Part shown: positions 37,583-52,299 of the stretch, one piece after another
How the letters are laid out: each line of letters begins with the position of its first letter
Position numbering within the stretch: the first letter of the stretch is position 1
NCBI RefSeq assembly: GCF_025766255.1
Contig: NW_026516824.1
Span: forward strand, 21,560 to 85,559
Reading direction: 5' to 3'
From: Zychaea mexicana
Taxonomy: Eukaryota; Mucoromycota; Mucoromycetes; Mucorales; Lichtheimiaceae
DNA length: 64,000 nt
Translations under genes and position numbers: made by a program
The notes under the pieces: model-generated
What the model was told of the DNA's origin: nothing
The model's database searches: none
The model's input: only the letters and a program-made list of their open reading frames with translations

Positions 37583-40500
37583 ATGGAAGTCGTCCAAGTA
37601 CAGCCTCGAGACTCGTATCTGCACTATATTTATGTGCCCTCCAGAGGCACTGCCATTCGCTGGTCCTTTACGACCAAGCGAAAGAACATTGCGTTTGGTT
37701 TGTACCGACGATTGGGGCCTGCTCGTCTTCCGTCATCGTCTGAATTCATCTTTCAACAGCAAGACGAACAACAGCGGCGAAAGTCGTCTGTAGGCGACTT
37801 GTTCCCCGTCTGTAATGATATTATTAATAATAGCAGCAGCAATGGTATATATATATATATATAGATGCATATACCCCCGTCTTTTATCGTTCCTAACTAT
37901 GATGGAAATATAAAGACATTCATCTGGGAAAACACATGTGTTTAGAAGCTGCTGCAACCACTAGTACGGCAGACAAACCATTGAGCAATACAGGCAACAA
38001 TGCATCGTCATCATCTTCTCAAGGACTTCATCACCTACTACATATCAACGGCATCCAACGATCCAAAAGCGTGAAACTAGCATCCGTCAAACTCAAAGAA
38101 CAAGAAGATTTAACTGAAGTATTGCCGATCCAGCATTGTGTTTCAGCCAATGTCAAGGTGGAAGGCAGTTATGTCGTCCAAGAGCCTGGCAACTACATTC
38201 TTGTTTTTGGTATAAAACACAAAAGATACAAAACAACACAGGAGTGCTAGAGGGGGGCCCTTTTCATAATGGATCTAATTACTTTCTTTGTTATTGTTTG
38301 GAGTCTAGACAACACATTCTCACGAAACACGCCCAAGGTCCTCAGCTTCTCGGTTGCATTAGCCGATGCCAATCTATTCAATCCACGACTCTCCATATCG
38401 GATGATCCACAGCAACAACCTGTTTCCGGCTGGTTATTGAAGAAGAAGCGCAAGAAAATGCAAGGTAAGAGAGAGAGAGAGAGAGGGCTGCTTGTTACTG
38501 GTAGCCAACAACATCTTTGAACTGATTATTAGGGTGGGCCAAACGATGGTTCCAGCTGTCAGCATCAGGCGTGCTGTCCTACTCAACATCACCAGCAAGT
38601 GTTCGTCGGGGGTCGATCCAGATTCTCGTGGCAACAATATCCATCAATCCTTTACAACGCCTGATCCACATCGACTCTGGAACAATGATATACCATTTAA
38701 AGACATTGACTGCAGAAGACCAGGCAAAATGGACAAAAGCATTACGTGACTATCGAACAACACCACCCGCACCGGTGGATGAGTGTCAGCAACAACAGCT
38801 GGCCTTTCTGCAACAAATACAAGAGGAAACCACTACCGCGATGCACGAAAACAACAGTGCCATGCCACCACCACCATCGTCAACAGCAGCAGCAATTACA
38901 AAGAATAGTGATAGCCAATACTATCAACAACACATCAAAAAGGGAACCAAACTGGCCACGCTATTGCTCGCAGACATGACCGGTTATTTCCGACGGGTGG
39001 ATGAGGAACTGGACCTGGTGCCGTCCCATGGCAGGTCTGCTGACAATGCCATTCAAGGCTTCTTGGCGGAAAGCAAGCAGCGGATATTGGATGAGCTGAT
39101 GCAAATGCAAGCATTGTGGCGGGATATTGAGCAACAACACACCATTCAGTCAAAAGATGACACGGACACCATGCTACCGACGCCACCCTTTGACAATGGT
39201 GTCCAAAGACAAGACTCGCCATTTGATGTGATGAAGCGACAAGAAACGCCATTTTTGTCGGTGCCACCTTCCCCAGCCAATCTCTTTATGTACCACAACA
39301 ACACGACTGTATCGTCTTGGCGTGGATCGACCTTGTCAGAGCAGTTTTTTGACGCGGAAGAGATTTTATTGAGTGGTGAAGATGAGGACGAGGACGATTT
39401 TCGAATTGCCGAGGAGGAGGATAGTGATGATGATGATGATGACGAATATGATGATGGTAATAAGGAATAGAGATCCGTGTATGGAAATCGGTCGGATAGA
39501 AAGTGTGAGAAAGTTAACTAGCAAAAGAAATGGTTAGATCGTACACCTTCGACCGACTCCATTGAGCTGATGAAAGACGCCTATCCACAACAATGCACAC
39601 GACGATTACAGCTACCAGCGCCTGCAGCAACTGACGAAGTATCCGCCTTTTCCTTCATACGCAAAAATGTCGGCAAGGATCTATCAACGATTGCCATGCC
39701 TGTCAGTATGAACGAGCCACTCAGTATGCTTCAACGAGCATGTGAAGAATTGGAATATTCAGAACTGTTGGATAAGGCTGCCGGATTTTCGGATTCGTTG
39801 GATCGGTTGCTTCATGTCGCTGTGTTTGCAGTGTCTGGTTACGCTTCATCACAATACCGCATGGGTCGCAAGGTAAAACTCATCAACTTCTACCTACAGC
39901 AAAATGGTTTTTTTTTTTTATGGGCGCTGACCCCCCTCTTTTTTTTTACTTTTCCAGCCGTTCAATCCAATGATGAACGAAACGTATGAGAATGTACGGC
40001 CCGATAAAGGCTTTCGATTTATTGCTGAAAAAGTGTGTCATAACCCATTGATGATTGCGGTGAGTTGATTTTCCTAGTATTCCTGAAACAAAAAAGCGAC
40101 TAAAACTCATCTTTTCTTTCTTTTTATAGGCACATGCAGAATCTCAAAACTACAAACTGTGGCAATGTGTTAAAGTGCGAAGCAAATTCTGGGGCAAATC
40201 CATGGTAAGACTTTTCCCTTACAACCTTAGAAATATGTTTAATTTGCTGCTGTTGGATAATAATAATAATAATAATAATAATAATAGGAATTCATCAATG
40301 AGGGTACCTATCATGTTACACTCACCGGCCATGCGGATTACATTACATACTCGAAACCATCCAGTTGGCTGCGGAATATGATTGCTGGCAACAAATATTT
40401 GGAACATGTGGGCGAAATGAAGGTGACAAACCATACGACGGGCGAGTATGTGATTGTGACCTTTAAAGAAGGCACAGGTGGCTATTTGTTTGGCGCCGCA

Positions 40501-41142
40501 AAGCAGTGTAACGAAGTGATCATGCATGCGTATGATCCAACGGGCCATAAAGTACGACGCGTCGTAGGCAAATGGAACGAGATGCTTGCAGAGCAAGTCA
40601 ATCCCAACCAGCTGTCCGTTTTGTGGACCGCGACACCACCGACCTTGAAGGACTATGCGCGACATTTTGGATTTACTCAGTTTGCTACGGAGCTGAATGA
40701 GATCACGGCCATTGAACGAAACAAGATACCGAAAACAGATACCCGTTATCGACCGGATCAGCGACTCTATGAGCATGGTATATATGGAATTTAGTATGGT
40801 AGTAGAGGTGGAGGAGAGAGAAAAAAAAAACCAACGTAGCTACGCTTGATATACTCAAAGTGGACTTGTCTTGCATCTTTTTGTGTATGCAAAGGACGCG
40901 TGGAAGAAGCAGATGCTGAGAAACTGCGGATCGAGCAAAAACAACGTGAACGGCGTAAACAGTTTGAAGCAGCAGGAGTACCGTGGAAACCACGGTGGTT
41001 TAAGCTCCAGGAAGACAAGTACACAGATCCATCGCTCATACCTTCAGCAGATGGTGTGGCACGGTCATGGCACTATGGAGGAGAATACTGGCTATCCAGG
41101 GAAACTGGTCAATGGCCGAGCGACCAGTTTGATTTGTGGTGA
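37583..41142 (+). CDS. OSH3: Oxysterol-binding protein, Osh3-like (GOLD-PH-ORD)
   Basis: Multi-exon lipid-transfer protein. The N-terminal GOLD-like domain starts [20 protein letters not shown] and finishes across introns (GNYILVF, then [20 protein letters not shown]), as in yeast Osh3. The PH domain is at about 38.4-38.75 kb ([43 protein letters not shown]). A long acidic, Gln- and Asp-rich linker ends in the Asp run at 39.43 kb. The ORD runs from about 39.56 to 41.14 kb ([58 protein letters not shown]). The OSBP fingerprint EQVSHHPP appears as EKVCHNPL, with the second PI4P-binding His replaced by Asn. An FFAT-like motif was not confirmed. About eight introns are inferred, one with (AAT)n at 40256-40286. 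Confidence 0.9.
40256..40286. repeat. (AAT)n microsatellite in an OSBP intron
   Basis: About ten AAT units directly before the acceptor of the intron between exons GKSM and [11 protein letters not shown] repeat this close to a splice site may vary in length between strains. Confidence 0.9.
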
Positions 41143-41482
41143 AGGGCTGACGGACAACTATGATACATAAGCCTTTCATACGAATATACTCCTCTTTGTT
41201 ACTGCTACTCTTTGATAGCAGTACTCTTTTTTTAATAATGTCGTTACTCAGAAGCAAAACATCTCTATCGGATGAAATATATTAACTTTTTTTTTTTTGT
41301 ACAGAGAAAAAGCTTGTCAACAAGTCTTTTTGTGTGTCGTATAGAATGGAAGCGAGGACTGGGGGGTGGGAGAGGTGGGACTTTTTACGGGAAAAGAAAA
41401 GGGTTAATGCAAGTTTTAATACAAAGTGATATGTTGTGTGTGTGTGTGTAAAAATAGGTTGGGATGGATTGATTGGTTTCTT
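41143..41482. other. Convergent 3' intergenic region
   Basis: 340 bp between the ends of OSBP (+) and LYS12 (-), T-rich with a GT run near 41432-41448. No gene is seen. Confidence 0.6.
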
Positions 41483-43229
<1,747 letters not shown>

Positions 43230-44135
43230 TTTTTGTTGTTTATGTATCAAGAAGAAAAAGAAAGATGTGGAGGTAAAGACAGATGGGGACCGGTTTGCAA
43301 AGGGGGGGAAAAGATGTCAATTTCTCCTTCCGCCACTCCGGTCCGAATCGGCCGTCACGATTTAGAGATCGTGATAATCAGTGGGAGGGGGGGCGCCTTA
43401 TATATATAACCTGGTCGACAACGTCCCTTTTTGACAGTTTTTTTTTTTTTTTTTGTTTCTGTCCATGGTAGTAACACAGTAGTGTATGCGTCTCTGTCTC
43501 TTTGAAAAAAGCGATATGTACCACTAGTATTCTTACACGTAACAATTAGAAGCATGATTTCTCTATTTGTATATAAACGATTGCTAGGGTGCAGTTGCTT
43601 CCTAGTCAGATCATTTAAAATAAAGGTATCATATTATAGCAACAAAGGCACTTGCTCATTCTTAGAGAGTGGAGATCAATTTTTGTTTATGCAAACAGCG
43701 AAATAAATTTTCTTTGTGCGCATCTCAGTGCTGCAGTTCCATCCCTATAATGCAATGCTCAGTGTGACGTTCTTTTTCTTTTTTGCAATGGCACTGATTA
43801 ACATGCAAGCCAAAGGCTATAATAGAATAACAACAGTACCATAGTTTGAATATGCGACTTACTGTCCAACAAGCAATAATGATCAGTGGAAAACAGCGAC
43901 AAGGGGACAGGTAAAAGCCGAGACGCACAAGTGTTGTAGCATGGTCCACGAAAGCATAGTAGGGTGTGTCCCTATAGCAACATATGACACATGCATCGTC
44001 CCATGTGACTTTTTATATATTTTAAAAAAAAGTTTATAGATGGAAAAAAGGATTTGCTAAGATATTGAGCTAGTAGGATGCCAATTCGGGTAACGGAAAA
44101 GGAAAAAGAGGAGAGAGAGAGAGACAAGACATCTA
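43230..44135. other. Intergenic region (LYS12 promoter and Acinus-gene 3' side)
   Basis: About 0.9 kb. It contains a T-run near 43439-43455, TATATATAA near 43400, and a GA run near 44111-44124. No coding frame is supported. Confidence 0.5.
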
Positions 44136-45887
44136 TTATGCAGCAGATGAAGGATCAAGCTTTTCTAACCGTTGTTTGGCAGCTTGTTCAGCAACGGGAA
44201 GGTAATACAAGGCAGGGAGGGCAGTGGTCTTGCGGAAAAGCTCATCGAGTGATGCAGTAGGTGCAGCAGGAGCAGAGGCTTCGAGCTGTCGTTCAAGTTC
44301 TTTCGATGAGGTATCTGTTTGAGCGAAATGAATGGACCGTTCCTCTGGCAGCGCGCTTCCGGGTGCAAGCACAGATGCCGTGGCGGCTAAACACATGAAA
44401 AGACGCGTTTGTCAGGAAACCTTTTTAGTTCCATGTGCCATCGATTCTAAACCACACACAAACAACGCCGTCGCTTTTCTACCTTTTTGTAATTCACGAG
44501 TGATTTGACCAATACCGCTGAGACGTTGTCTTCTTGGTTCCACCTGATCCGACGGTGCACGGTTGGCTTCGAGAGACTCGCCACGACACACGGCAGCAAT
44601 GGCCTTCTCCCAATCCAATTTGATGCCCTTGGATGCAGCCGTCTGTTCTTGGCCAATCAATGCTTCGGCTTGTTCCGGTGTCAATCCGCCCACTTGCACC
44701 TTGCGTCCGGTGTCACGGGGAAACACAATACCGTCAATCCCACCGAAAGCGTCTTTTGCTTCTTTCTCAGTTTCATACTAAATTTCCCCCAAAAAATATA
44801 TAAGTATACCATGTTTTAAACAGGGAAATTGCAATGGTTTTGTTAAAGGAAAACTCACAATAACATAGCAGTGCGTTTTAATTGCATCCATCCAGAACCG
44901 TTTGACGGTACCGTATTGGTTGATTAACTCTTGGACGTGTCTGATTATCAAGGGTCGTACAAAGCCCTTGATGTATATTGCTGAACTGGTGACACTGGTG
45001 TCTTGTTGTTGCTGTTGGACAGCTTCCATATCCTAAAAAACCAAATGATGGGTTAGCAATGTCACGGTACGCATTTCTTTTTTACGATGGCTCTTGATCT
45101 GAAAGGTTTCCTTGAAATAAATAAAAAAAAAACACCACTTACTGTTGTCTCGTCTGTGCTTGCCTTGCTTCGCTTTTCAGTCGATTTTTCGGCTATACAG
45201 GTTTTGTATGACATTTTTTGTCAATTATATATATTTTTCGAAGCACTGGTGATGAAATTATAAGCTTGGTTGCTATGATTGCTTACCTTCTGTATCTAGT
45301 CGCTTTCTCTTTGTTCCCTTGATATCCGATTCTTCTTCAGCTGGTGCTGGCCGTTTCTCGCTCTCCTGTTCCTCTACGGATGCTGCTGCTGCTGCTGCTG
45401 CCACAGGTTTATCCTCTTTCATTGGCTCTTCTACTGCCACGGCCTTTGATCCTTCTTTTGGAGACTGGGTCGCTTCTTTCGGCTTTGATTCTTCCACAGG
45501 TTGAGTGGAATCTGCTGTCGTCGCTGGTTGAGTCTCGGCATCTGCTTGGTGTTGTTGTTGTTGTTGTTCGACGACAGGTGCCGGTACTGATGTTGGCTCT
45601 GGTTCAGGCTCCACGTTGTTCACTGGTGGTGATACCATTGAATCTTGTTGTTGTGGAGGAGCCGCTTGTGATTCTTCTTTTTCTGTTGCTGCTTGTTCTT
45701 CTTGTTGTCCATTTACTTCTTGAGGTTGTTCATTTGCTGTCGCGTCTTCTTGTTCTTTATTTTCATTAATCCATTGCTGTAAGCGGGCAATGAGTTCGTC
45801 TTTTTTACCCTTGACAGGTAAACTACGCTGGGTGAGCTCTGCCTTCAGATCCACTACTCGCAACTTTGAAAGATCGTTAGGTAACAT
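44136..45887 (-). CDS. ACIN1: Acinus-like protein (SAP, RRM-like, RSB motif)
   Basis: RNA-binding scaffold related to Acinus, which with RNPS1 and SAP18 forms the ASAP complex near exon junctions. About five exons. The N-terminal SAP domain is at residues 1-45 (LSKLRVVDLKAELTQRSLPV, GKKDELIARLQQW). A long Gln/Glu/Ala/Pro-rich linker and a basic KGTKRKR follow. The RRM-like domain is at 45.03-44.75 kb (AIYIKGFVRPLIIRHVQELI, YGTVKRFWMDAIKTHCYVI). Near the C-terminus SLDELFRKTTALPALYYLPV closely matches the Acinus RSB motif (LDDLFRKTKAAPCIYWLPL) that binds RNPS1. Yeast Tho1 has a SAP domain but no such RSB motif, so Acinus is the better name. Exon joins in the acidic linker are approximate. Confidence 0.85.
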
Positions 45888-46625
45888 TTCCGATTTTTGG
45901 TTTTTAAAATTTAAAAAGAACTACGAAACAAGGCAAGCGCGTTTTTTTTTTCCTCTGGGATACATGTATATTTTTCGTGTGTGGGATTCTCATATACGGG
46001 GTAAAGTATTTCAGTCTCAGGCGATTCCTTCCTTCCCCCAGAACTTTTCAGCTTCTGGTTGTTGCCTGACTAGAAACAAGGCTTCTTCCACTCACCTTTG
46101 TCACTTTCATCATCGCCTTTGTAAAGGATATTTTTACCTCTCTGCCTTATGGCAGCTGTTCTGGTTTACCGTACAAGGAATACTATTTGGAACGATACTG
46201 TTGGAAGTTTTTGTTATTAAAATCAATAATATAGCGTGGTTGTGGTAGTACCAGTAGTAACGCTATTTATGCAACTGATAACTCGTCGCTAGTACTAGAC
46301 CTATCAAAGCCTTCACATGTAAAGCTAAAGGAGTAGCTTATGCTAGCATCAGATGTCTCGTTATATAGAAAAAGATTTTGAGTCCGAGATGGAAAAGCAA
46401 TAATGTTTATTGTTCCAAAGGATACTTCTCAATCCCAGTCTATCTAGCTTGCTGACCCTTGCATTTTCGCGTATTCAAGGACATAGTTGAGCATAGTGCA
46501 TTAATGTATAGGAATGTGCTGTTGCTTGCTTAACGATATAAGCAAACATGAGACATGAAAGGGGTGCTGCTGATGAGAGGGACATAATCAGATGGGAAAG
46601 GTCAACCAAACTAGATGCAATAATC
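45888..46625. other. Intergenic region
   Basis: About 740 bp including the Acinus-gene promoter. Nothing else is supported. Confidence 0.5.
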
Positions 46626-47557
46626 TCAACTGGATATATCGTACGTAAATAGGACTAGGCAGCAACAATCTCTCCTTTTCTATCATCATGATTATCATCG
46701 CTTTGATGTTCTCGTCGGTTCTCAGACGGAAACAGTATCCAAACTAGGTATCAAGGACTATCGTAAGGCAGCAACATTGGGCGTATTTACTCTGATCTTC
46801 TTGTTCCTGGATGTGTGTTAAGGAAGGAAAATATCTCCACATAACGTTTTAACGTTAAATCGTGTTGCCGTAACAGCAGGATTAAATTAAATAAGCTGTA
46901 GAATGTGTTTGAATATAAGCAGGGACAAACATATGTCCTCTATTTCATAGCAAGTAGACAAACGGGCAAGCCCAATATTTGAAAGCTTATAAGCATGTGT
47001 CGAAAAACCACTGAAAGATAGATACAAAGATACGTAAATAGTATGATTGTGCGTAAAGACTTGTGGATCATTGGCTATTTATTTCAACGCTCAAAACACC
47101 CTATGGGATATCAACACCAGTGTGGCTTTATACCATGTAAAAGCTAACTACAACCATACTACCGTTCCAGGACGCTTCAATCCACTTTTTAAATGAACCA
47201 TGGAAAGAAAGAGCGAATAAGAACAGTGATGGGACGTATCCACCTCTACTACCATTGGAGAAAAGCGATCGGAGAGACGGCTTCGTCCTCTGTATTAAAT
47301 CACACAAACGTGCATCCTGGATATTATCGTGATGGTACTTGTGTCATTGTTTAAAGGCAACTTATTGATGTAAATCTTACTAATCAACAGCTGCACTGTT
47401 ATTAATCCTCATGATAGGAGGTATATTGTACAAGCACTATGCAGCGCACAATACATCGCCTGTGCCTTCAACTTATGCTAGAGGAACTGAGCAAGAGGTA
47501 CGCGCTGCTAGACGTTACACAGAAGTCAATGAAGACGATGCAACTCCTCCTTTTTAA
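46626..47557 (+). CDS. Possible spliced or broken small membrane protein
   Basis: Two coding-like segments. The frame 46627-46820 has no stop and no ATG (QTETVSKLGIKDYRKAAT, then the hydrophobic LGVFTLIFLFLDVC). The second follows a good branch point and acceptor (TTACTAATCAACAG, ending 47390). It starts with a membrane helix (ALLLILMIGGILY) and ends with a polar tail (YARGTEQEVRAARRY ... EDDATPPF) at TAA 47557. The 570 bp between is long for an intron here and may hide another exon, or the gene may be dead. I know no family for it. Confidence 0.3.
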
Positions 47558-48290
47558 TGAACCTATTGAAAAAGAAGTGGTAGTTTAAACATGCTTATAG
47601 GTAATTGCAAGGTATCAACAATCAACTCTTGCTTCCAAAACACTGTTGCTCAGCTACCATCAATAATGAAAAGAAAACCATCTTAATCTAACCGGCTATT
47701 TTGAGTCTTCACCTTCCTCAAGCCGAAGGCGTCCCGCTTCCAATGCCTGTGAGCGGCATTTAGGAAGGGAACGCGGCAGCTAACGCAAAGTAGAAAATAG
47801 CACTGGTAATCATTGCGGAGTCAGCCATTGAAACAACGCAATGACGCACTGCAGGCTACTGTTGGGCCTTTGACAGATGAATAAAAGAAGCGTTGGCAGG
47901 CTGTGGCAACGAAAGAGTCTCAAGTCGTCGTCCTGTATACTGAGAACGTAAGTAATTAATTATACTGTACTGTAAGTCAGATGAGGAATACAGAAGCACC
48001 ACAGCTTCCTGGTAAAGTATGGACTGGGAATTTTGGTGCCTTGAGGAGAAAGTAGGCCATTGCCAACCCACCCCCCTATATGCGGGATTTCAAGTTTTTG
48101 GTCCCCATCCAACGACCCTTTGGGCTGGACTCCCGTTCTTGCCCAAACTTCTTCTTCTTCCATTGTTCAAAAGAAACAAAGCTTAAGAAAGCTGCGTGGA
48201 CGTCTGGGGGAAAACGCACAAACAAATCAGCAACCTTCTTATCCGATACATACCCATCAGAACAACAACAACAACAAAACCAGAAAAAGC
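47558..48290. other. Upstream region of the coiled-coil gene
   Basis: Gene-poor DNA. The open frame crossing 48060-48290 lies upstream of the better ATG at 48291 and is probably leader sequence. Confidence 0.4.
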
Positions 48291-50092
48291 ATGCTCAGCT
48301 CAGACGATCCACATGCAGTGTTCGTGGCAGGTTCCAACGACAATCAATACCTTCAACCCAATGACCCTGATAAAGCTTCCAACGCACCCAAGAAAAAGTC
48401 CATGGAACGTATTTCCAAGCTGTTCCAAAAGAAGCCCAAGAAACAACAAGCATTACCATCCTCATTGACGTCGTCCTTTTCCTCCGTATCATTGACTTCC
48501 TCCAACTATGAACAACCACAACAAAACCATCAGGCACCGCCTATTGTCAACAGCACGAAAAGTACAACCAGCAAACGGTCCAGCAGCCTTCGCATTCCTT
48601 TCAGAGGAGGAGGTAGTGGAGACTCGACAAAGAGCACCGACACTGTCAACAATGGTTACGCACAACAACAACCTTTGGAAATTCGCTCGTCGCTCGAAAG
48701 ACCACCTTCCATGTCCAAACAAGACGCACCTTCACTTTCAAAAGATGATTCTTCAACCACTTCTAATTCTGTCAAAGCAGGTATGCAATGTCCAATTCAA
48801 CCTTGCATAAAAAAAAATAATTGACAAACATGGCTAACGGGATTTATGTCTTGTTTTATTTGACCGGGAATGGTGGGGAAAATAAAAAAGGAGACGGCCG
48901 AGATGATGACAGAACGTCCATTAGCATCACATCACCCTCAGGGCAAGATTGTAACGGTAGTAACTGCAACAAAGAGTCGACCCCCGTTGCTGCAGGAGAC
49001 ACGATAGTGCCATTGGCGGCGGCTACAGCTGGCGCAAGCACGAAACGGACCATGTCAACCCGGAGCACGGCAAGTTCTGCCGCTGGCGGCAAAGGAACTT
49101 GTGTAACTTCTGTGGTACCCTTAAAAGCTCAACTGGAACGTCAAAAACGCATTCTCGAGAATCTGCAAGTCGAGCAGCAACACTATGAAAAGGACAACAA
49201 GGTTTTGTCGGAGAAGCTTGACGCGCTCAAGGCCAAATACACGCAACGTGCTCAAGACATGAAGCAGCTTCAAGAAAACTTTGATGAGTATCTCAAAGCA
49301 CTTCGAGCCACGGGTGACGACCTTGACAGCGTGGGAGAAAAGATCGAGAACCTCAAACAAGATATCCGTGATCTGGCGAGCATACTGGTGGAACGAGGCG
49401 ATGCGGAGGCAGCTACCAAGGCCCTCAGTACTTTTTGGTTAAACCTGAACACTGCCATTGTCGGGATGGGCAGCCCATTACCCAAGCATCGGCTGCAGAT
49501 GCTGACAGAAAAGTTCATGATGGACGTGCTCGTGCAGAATTTGAATTTGAACGTATTTCCCGGCGTCGATAATGTGGATGAGTACAATCGGCTACAGTAC
49601 TGGTTAGAAGACAACATCAGTGATCAACACGCGTTCTTCCCCGTACGATTACGTCAAGAGACTGCGCTCATGGTTGTTAAAAAGGAGATGGATAAGGATA
49701 GCGACGTGCATCGCTCACGGCATACGACATTGCAGAACAACTGGAAATACTTATACAGCGGCATCGTCAAGGCTTTCCCGTTCGTTTATCAGCATGACAA
49801 GGCTGAAGCAGATGTACGGAAACATTATGGTGCTAAAGTCCAGCTTTTGGTCGAGCAAGCAATCAATCTTGGATTAGCCATCAAGGGTCAAGAATTGGAT
49901 GTCACGGCTGCTGCTGTGACAGAAGGAGAACAAGCATTTGATCCGGAGATCATGGAAGATGAGGATGGTCAAACGTCGGGTACTGTGGGCTTTTGTATAT
50001 GTCCCCCGTTCGTCGTAGGAAATCCTGCTCCGATAAGAACACTGATAAAAGGTCGTGTACTCTGTAATCCCCCTAACAACCCTGCGTCACGG
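48291..50092 (+). CDS. Coiled-coil protein of unknown function
   Basis: Two exons: ATG 48291 to donor GCAG|GTATGC at 48780, then acceptor AAAAAAG|GAG near 48889 to the stop TAA at 50092-50094 (the frame is continuous to there). The first half is disordered, Ser/Gln/Lys-rich, with a basic block MERISKLFQKKPKKQQ. Residues about 240-340 form a coiled coil (LKAQLERQKRILENLQVEQQ onward). The C-terminal half is a helical domain (HRLQMLTEKFMMDVLVQNL, YNRLQYWLEDNISDQHAFFP, YLYSGIVKAFPFVYQHDKAE). Composition and length say it is real. Such architecture suggests a cytoskeletal or membrane-linked scaffold, but I cannot name the family. Confidence 0.7.
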
Positions 50093-50094
50093 TA

Positions 50095-52299
50095 AAAAAA
50101 AAAAGGGCGTATCTCATCGTTTTCCCCTGCCTCTATATATATATATACACACACACTAAATTCCATAAAGCTCCTTCGCTATTCCCTTTATCACTTGGAA
50201 TATCTAATGTAACACCCGCATTATTTCACGAATTTTAAATCAAGTAAAAACCTTTATACGCTGACATCTGGCTGTCTGTTATAAATCGGGTATATAGCGG
50301 TAGAATGGGTTTCAGTGGCTAACCCGCTCGGTCAATCTCCCTCTAAAGCTTTAAACTTAGCTGCTATAAATGCTGGTTGTCAAGTTGAAGTGGTCCTGTT
50401 GTATGGTCTTTTCAAATGGTAACCCAGGTAACTGGAGACTTGAGCTCAAATGTTCCCAAATCTAGTAAACCTATGCTACTTTTGTCACTTGCAGCACAAT
50501 AACTTCAGTGAATAGTATGAATAAGATAAATACTAAGAACGTACTCTTTTGTAGGAGAAACCCGTCATATCATGACAGCACCCAAGCTTCTGAGCCTGTT
50601 GGTAGTTATGCTTACTATAGTAGCATTCCAATTGTTAGGTAGATCATAGCAGCTAGTCCTTCTAGATATCGGGTTAAAAGAACTATGTATAGTGTTCTCG
50701 GATTACAAGCATAATACGTCTTATGGATCATACTACTGATACAATTTCACGTATATTGATCGCCGCTAAGCTAAATGCTTCTGCAGAATGTGACTGCAGC
50801 ATGGATGAAATGATCCTTTAGCAATTGTTATATGCAGCACAATTTCATAATCAGTGAAGTCGTTTTTTTCACGTATGTTACACAATTCTTATCGGCAGAC
50901 ATTGAATCATACCGTTTGGGCTAAAGGGTGCTTGATCATCTCTAGCGACTCTGTTGGGAATGCTGTCGGAACCGAGGAACCACGATCCTCGAGTGGTGCT
51001 TGCTGCGTATATTCTGGTAATCAAGAGCAGATCCATAAGCTACGGAATATTTAAGACCCTACTGTCCAGTGTTTACATATGTGCAGTCAAATATAGTTGT
51101 ATAGCAATATGTAATTTTTGTCATGGTATGACTAATACAAGAGGGTATGGTACGTTAGGATCGGATAAGAGTGAAAGTGTAAGTAGGTTGATATCTAGAG
51201 TGATTGTTGTTTACTTATATACTTTGTGAACTGAATACGAAGAGTATCAGCGTTTTTGTAATCAACTATCCCGGCCTCTTTCCCCTGGGACAAACATTCT
51301 ACCCAGCTCATTCTTTTTCGTTAAGCCTCCCTTTTCTCCTAGAATCGTAATTCCATGCCTGCGATATAAGCGCTGTTAGGTCGACTTGACACGTCAACAT
51401 TGAAACTGCTGGATGCTCGTTGACAGTACCATTGTATTCTCGCTTTCATTCGTCATTTCTTGTTTGGGCGTTTTGAATTGCTTCGTCAATAGTACCAGTT
51501 GGGTGCTTTGCTGACAACGAGCTTCCATATGCGTTGGTATTCTTGGTTCTGTGTTTCTAGCGTCTGGTTCAAAGTTTCTATCAAATGGCGTTCGCTACCA
51601 AGAAGCCTGTTATAGTGATCCATAGCCAACATGAAGAGCCGTTTCACGGTGATACCATCATTGTTACGAGTGTCGACGAGCGATTGTGCATCATAAATAA
51701 GAAAGAGACCAAGCGCGACAAATGGGCTTGGTGATGTTGTAGTGTTACAGACCTGAATGCTATCCTTGCAGACGATTAAACATTCTTTCGCCCAAAAACG
51801 GCAAAGGATATTGAAACAAGCTGCTTGCTCGCTAACTGTGTAGTCAGTCGTCTTTGAGAGTATCCGGTAGCGAGGAAGGACATATAATTAAAAGTAATGG
51901 TTCGCAACTGCATCGCTTAATAGCTTGTAAACTGTAATCCAATCGCCCGTTCAATGAAGTTCTCGTTGACATTGTGCTGGATTTCCAAAAGGATAATAGG
52001 CGGGCAAGTTGAGTGCATTTGCTTTTTGGTTCAAGCACAACGTCAGATCTTGTTCCGTTTGTCCTTTCAATGTTGCTGATGATGTAGTTGTTTTTTGTGT
52101 TTGTCAAGTGAGACATAATGATGTTAATGATCTCTTGATCGTTAGTGATGACATTAATTCTGTCCTTGGTCTCAAACGAAAAGGGGAGTGATTCTGACAT
52201 AGTGCCGAAGTGGAACAGAAAACAAGACCGCGACCGTAACACTTGATTACATATATGATCAAGATACTTTGACGACATGGACCTGCTAATACGTTTTCG
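50095..52299. other. Intergenic, transposon-flanking DNA
   Basis: About 2.2 kb. A possible tiny secreted-peptide exon begins at ATG 50571 (MTAPKLLSLLVVMLTIVAF) with a donor at about 50637 and a possible acceptor at 50785, but nothing else supports it. Minus-strand frames at 51.8-52.4 kb are probably shadows of an old transposon. Confidence 0.4.
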
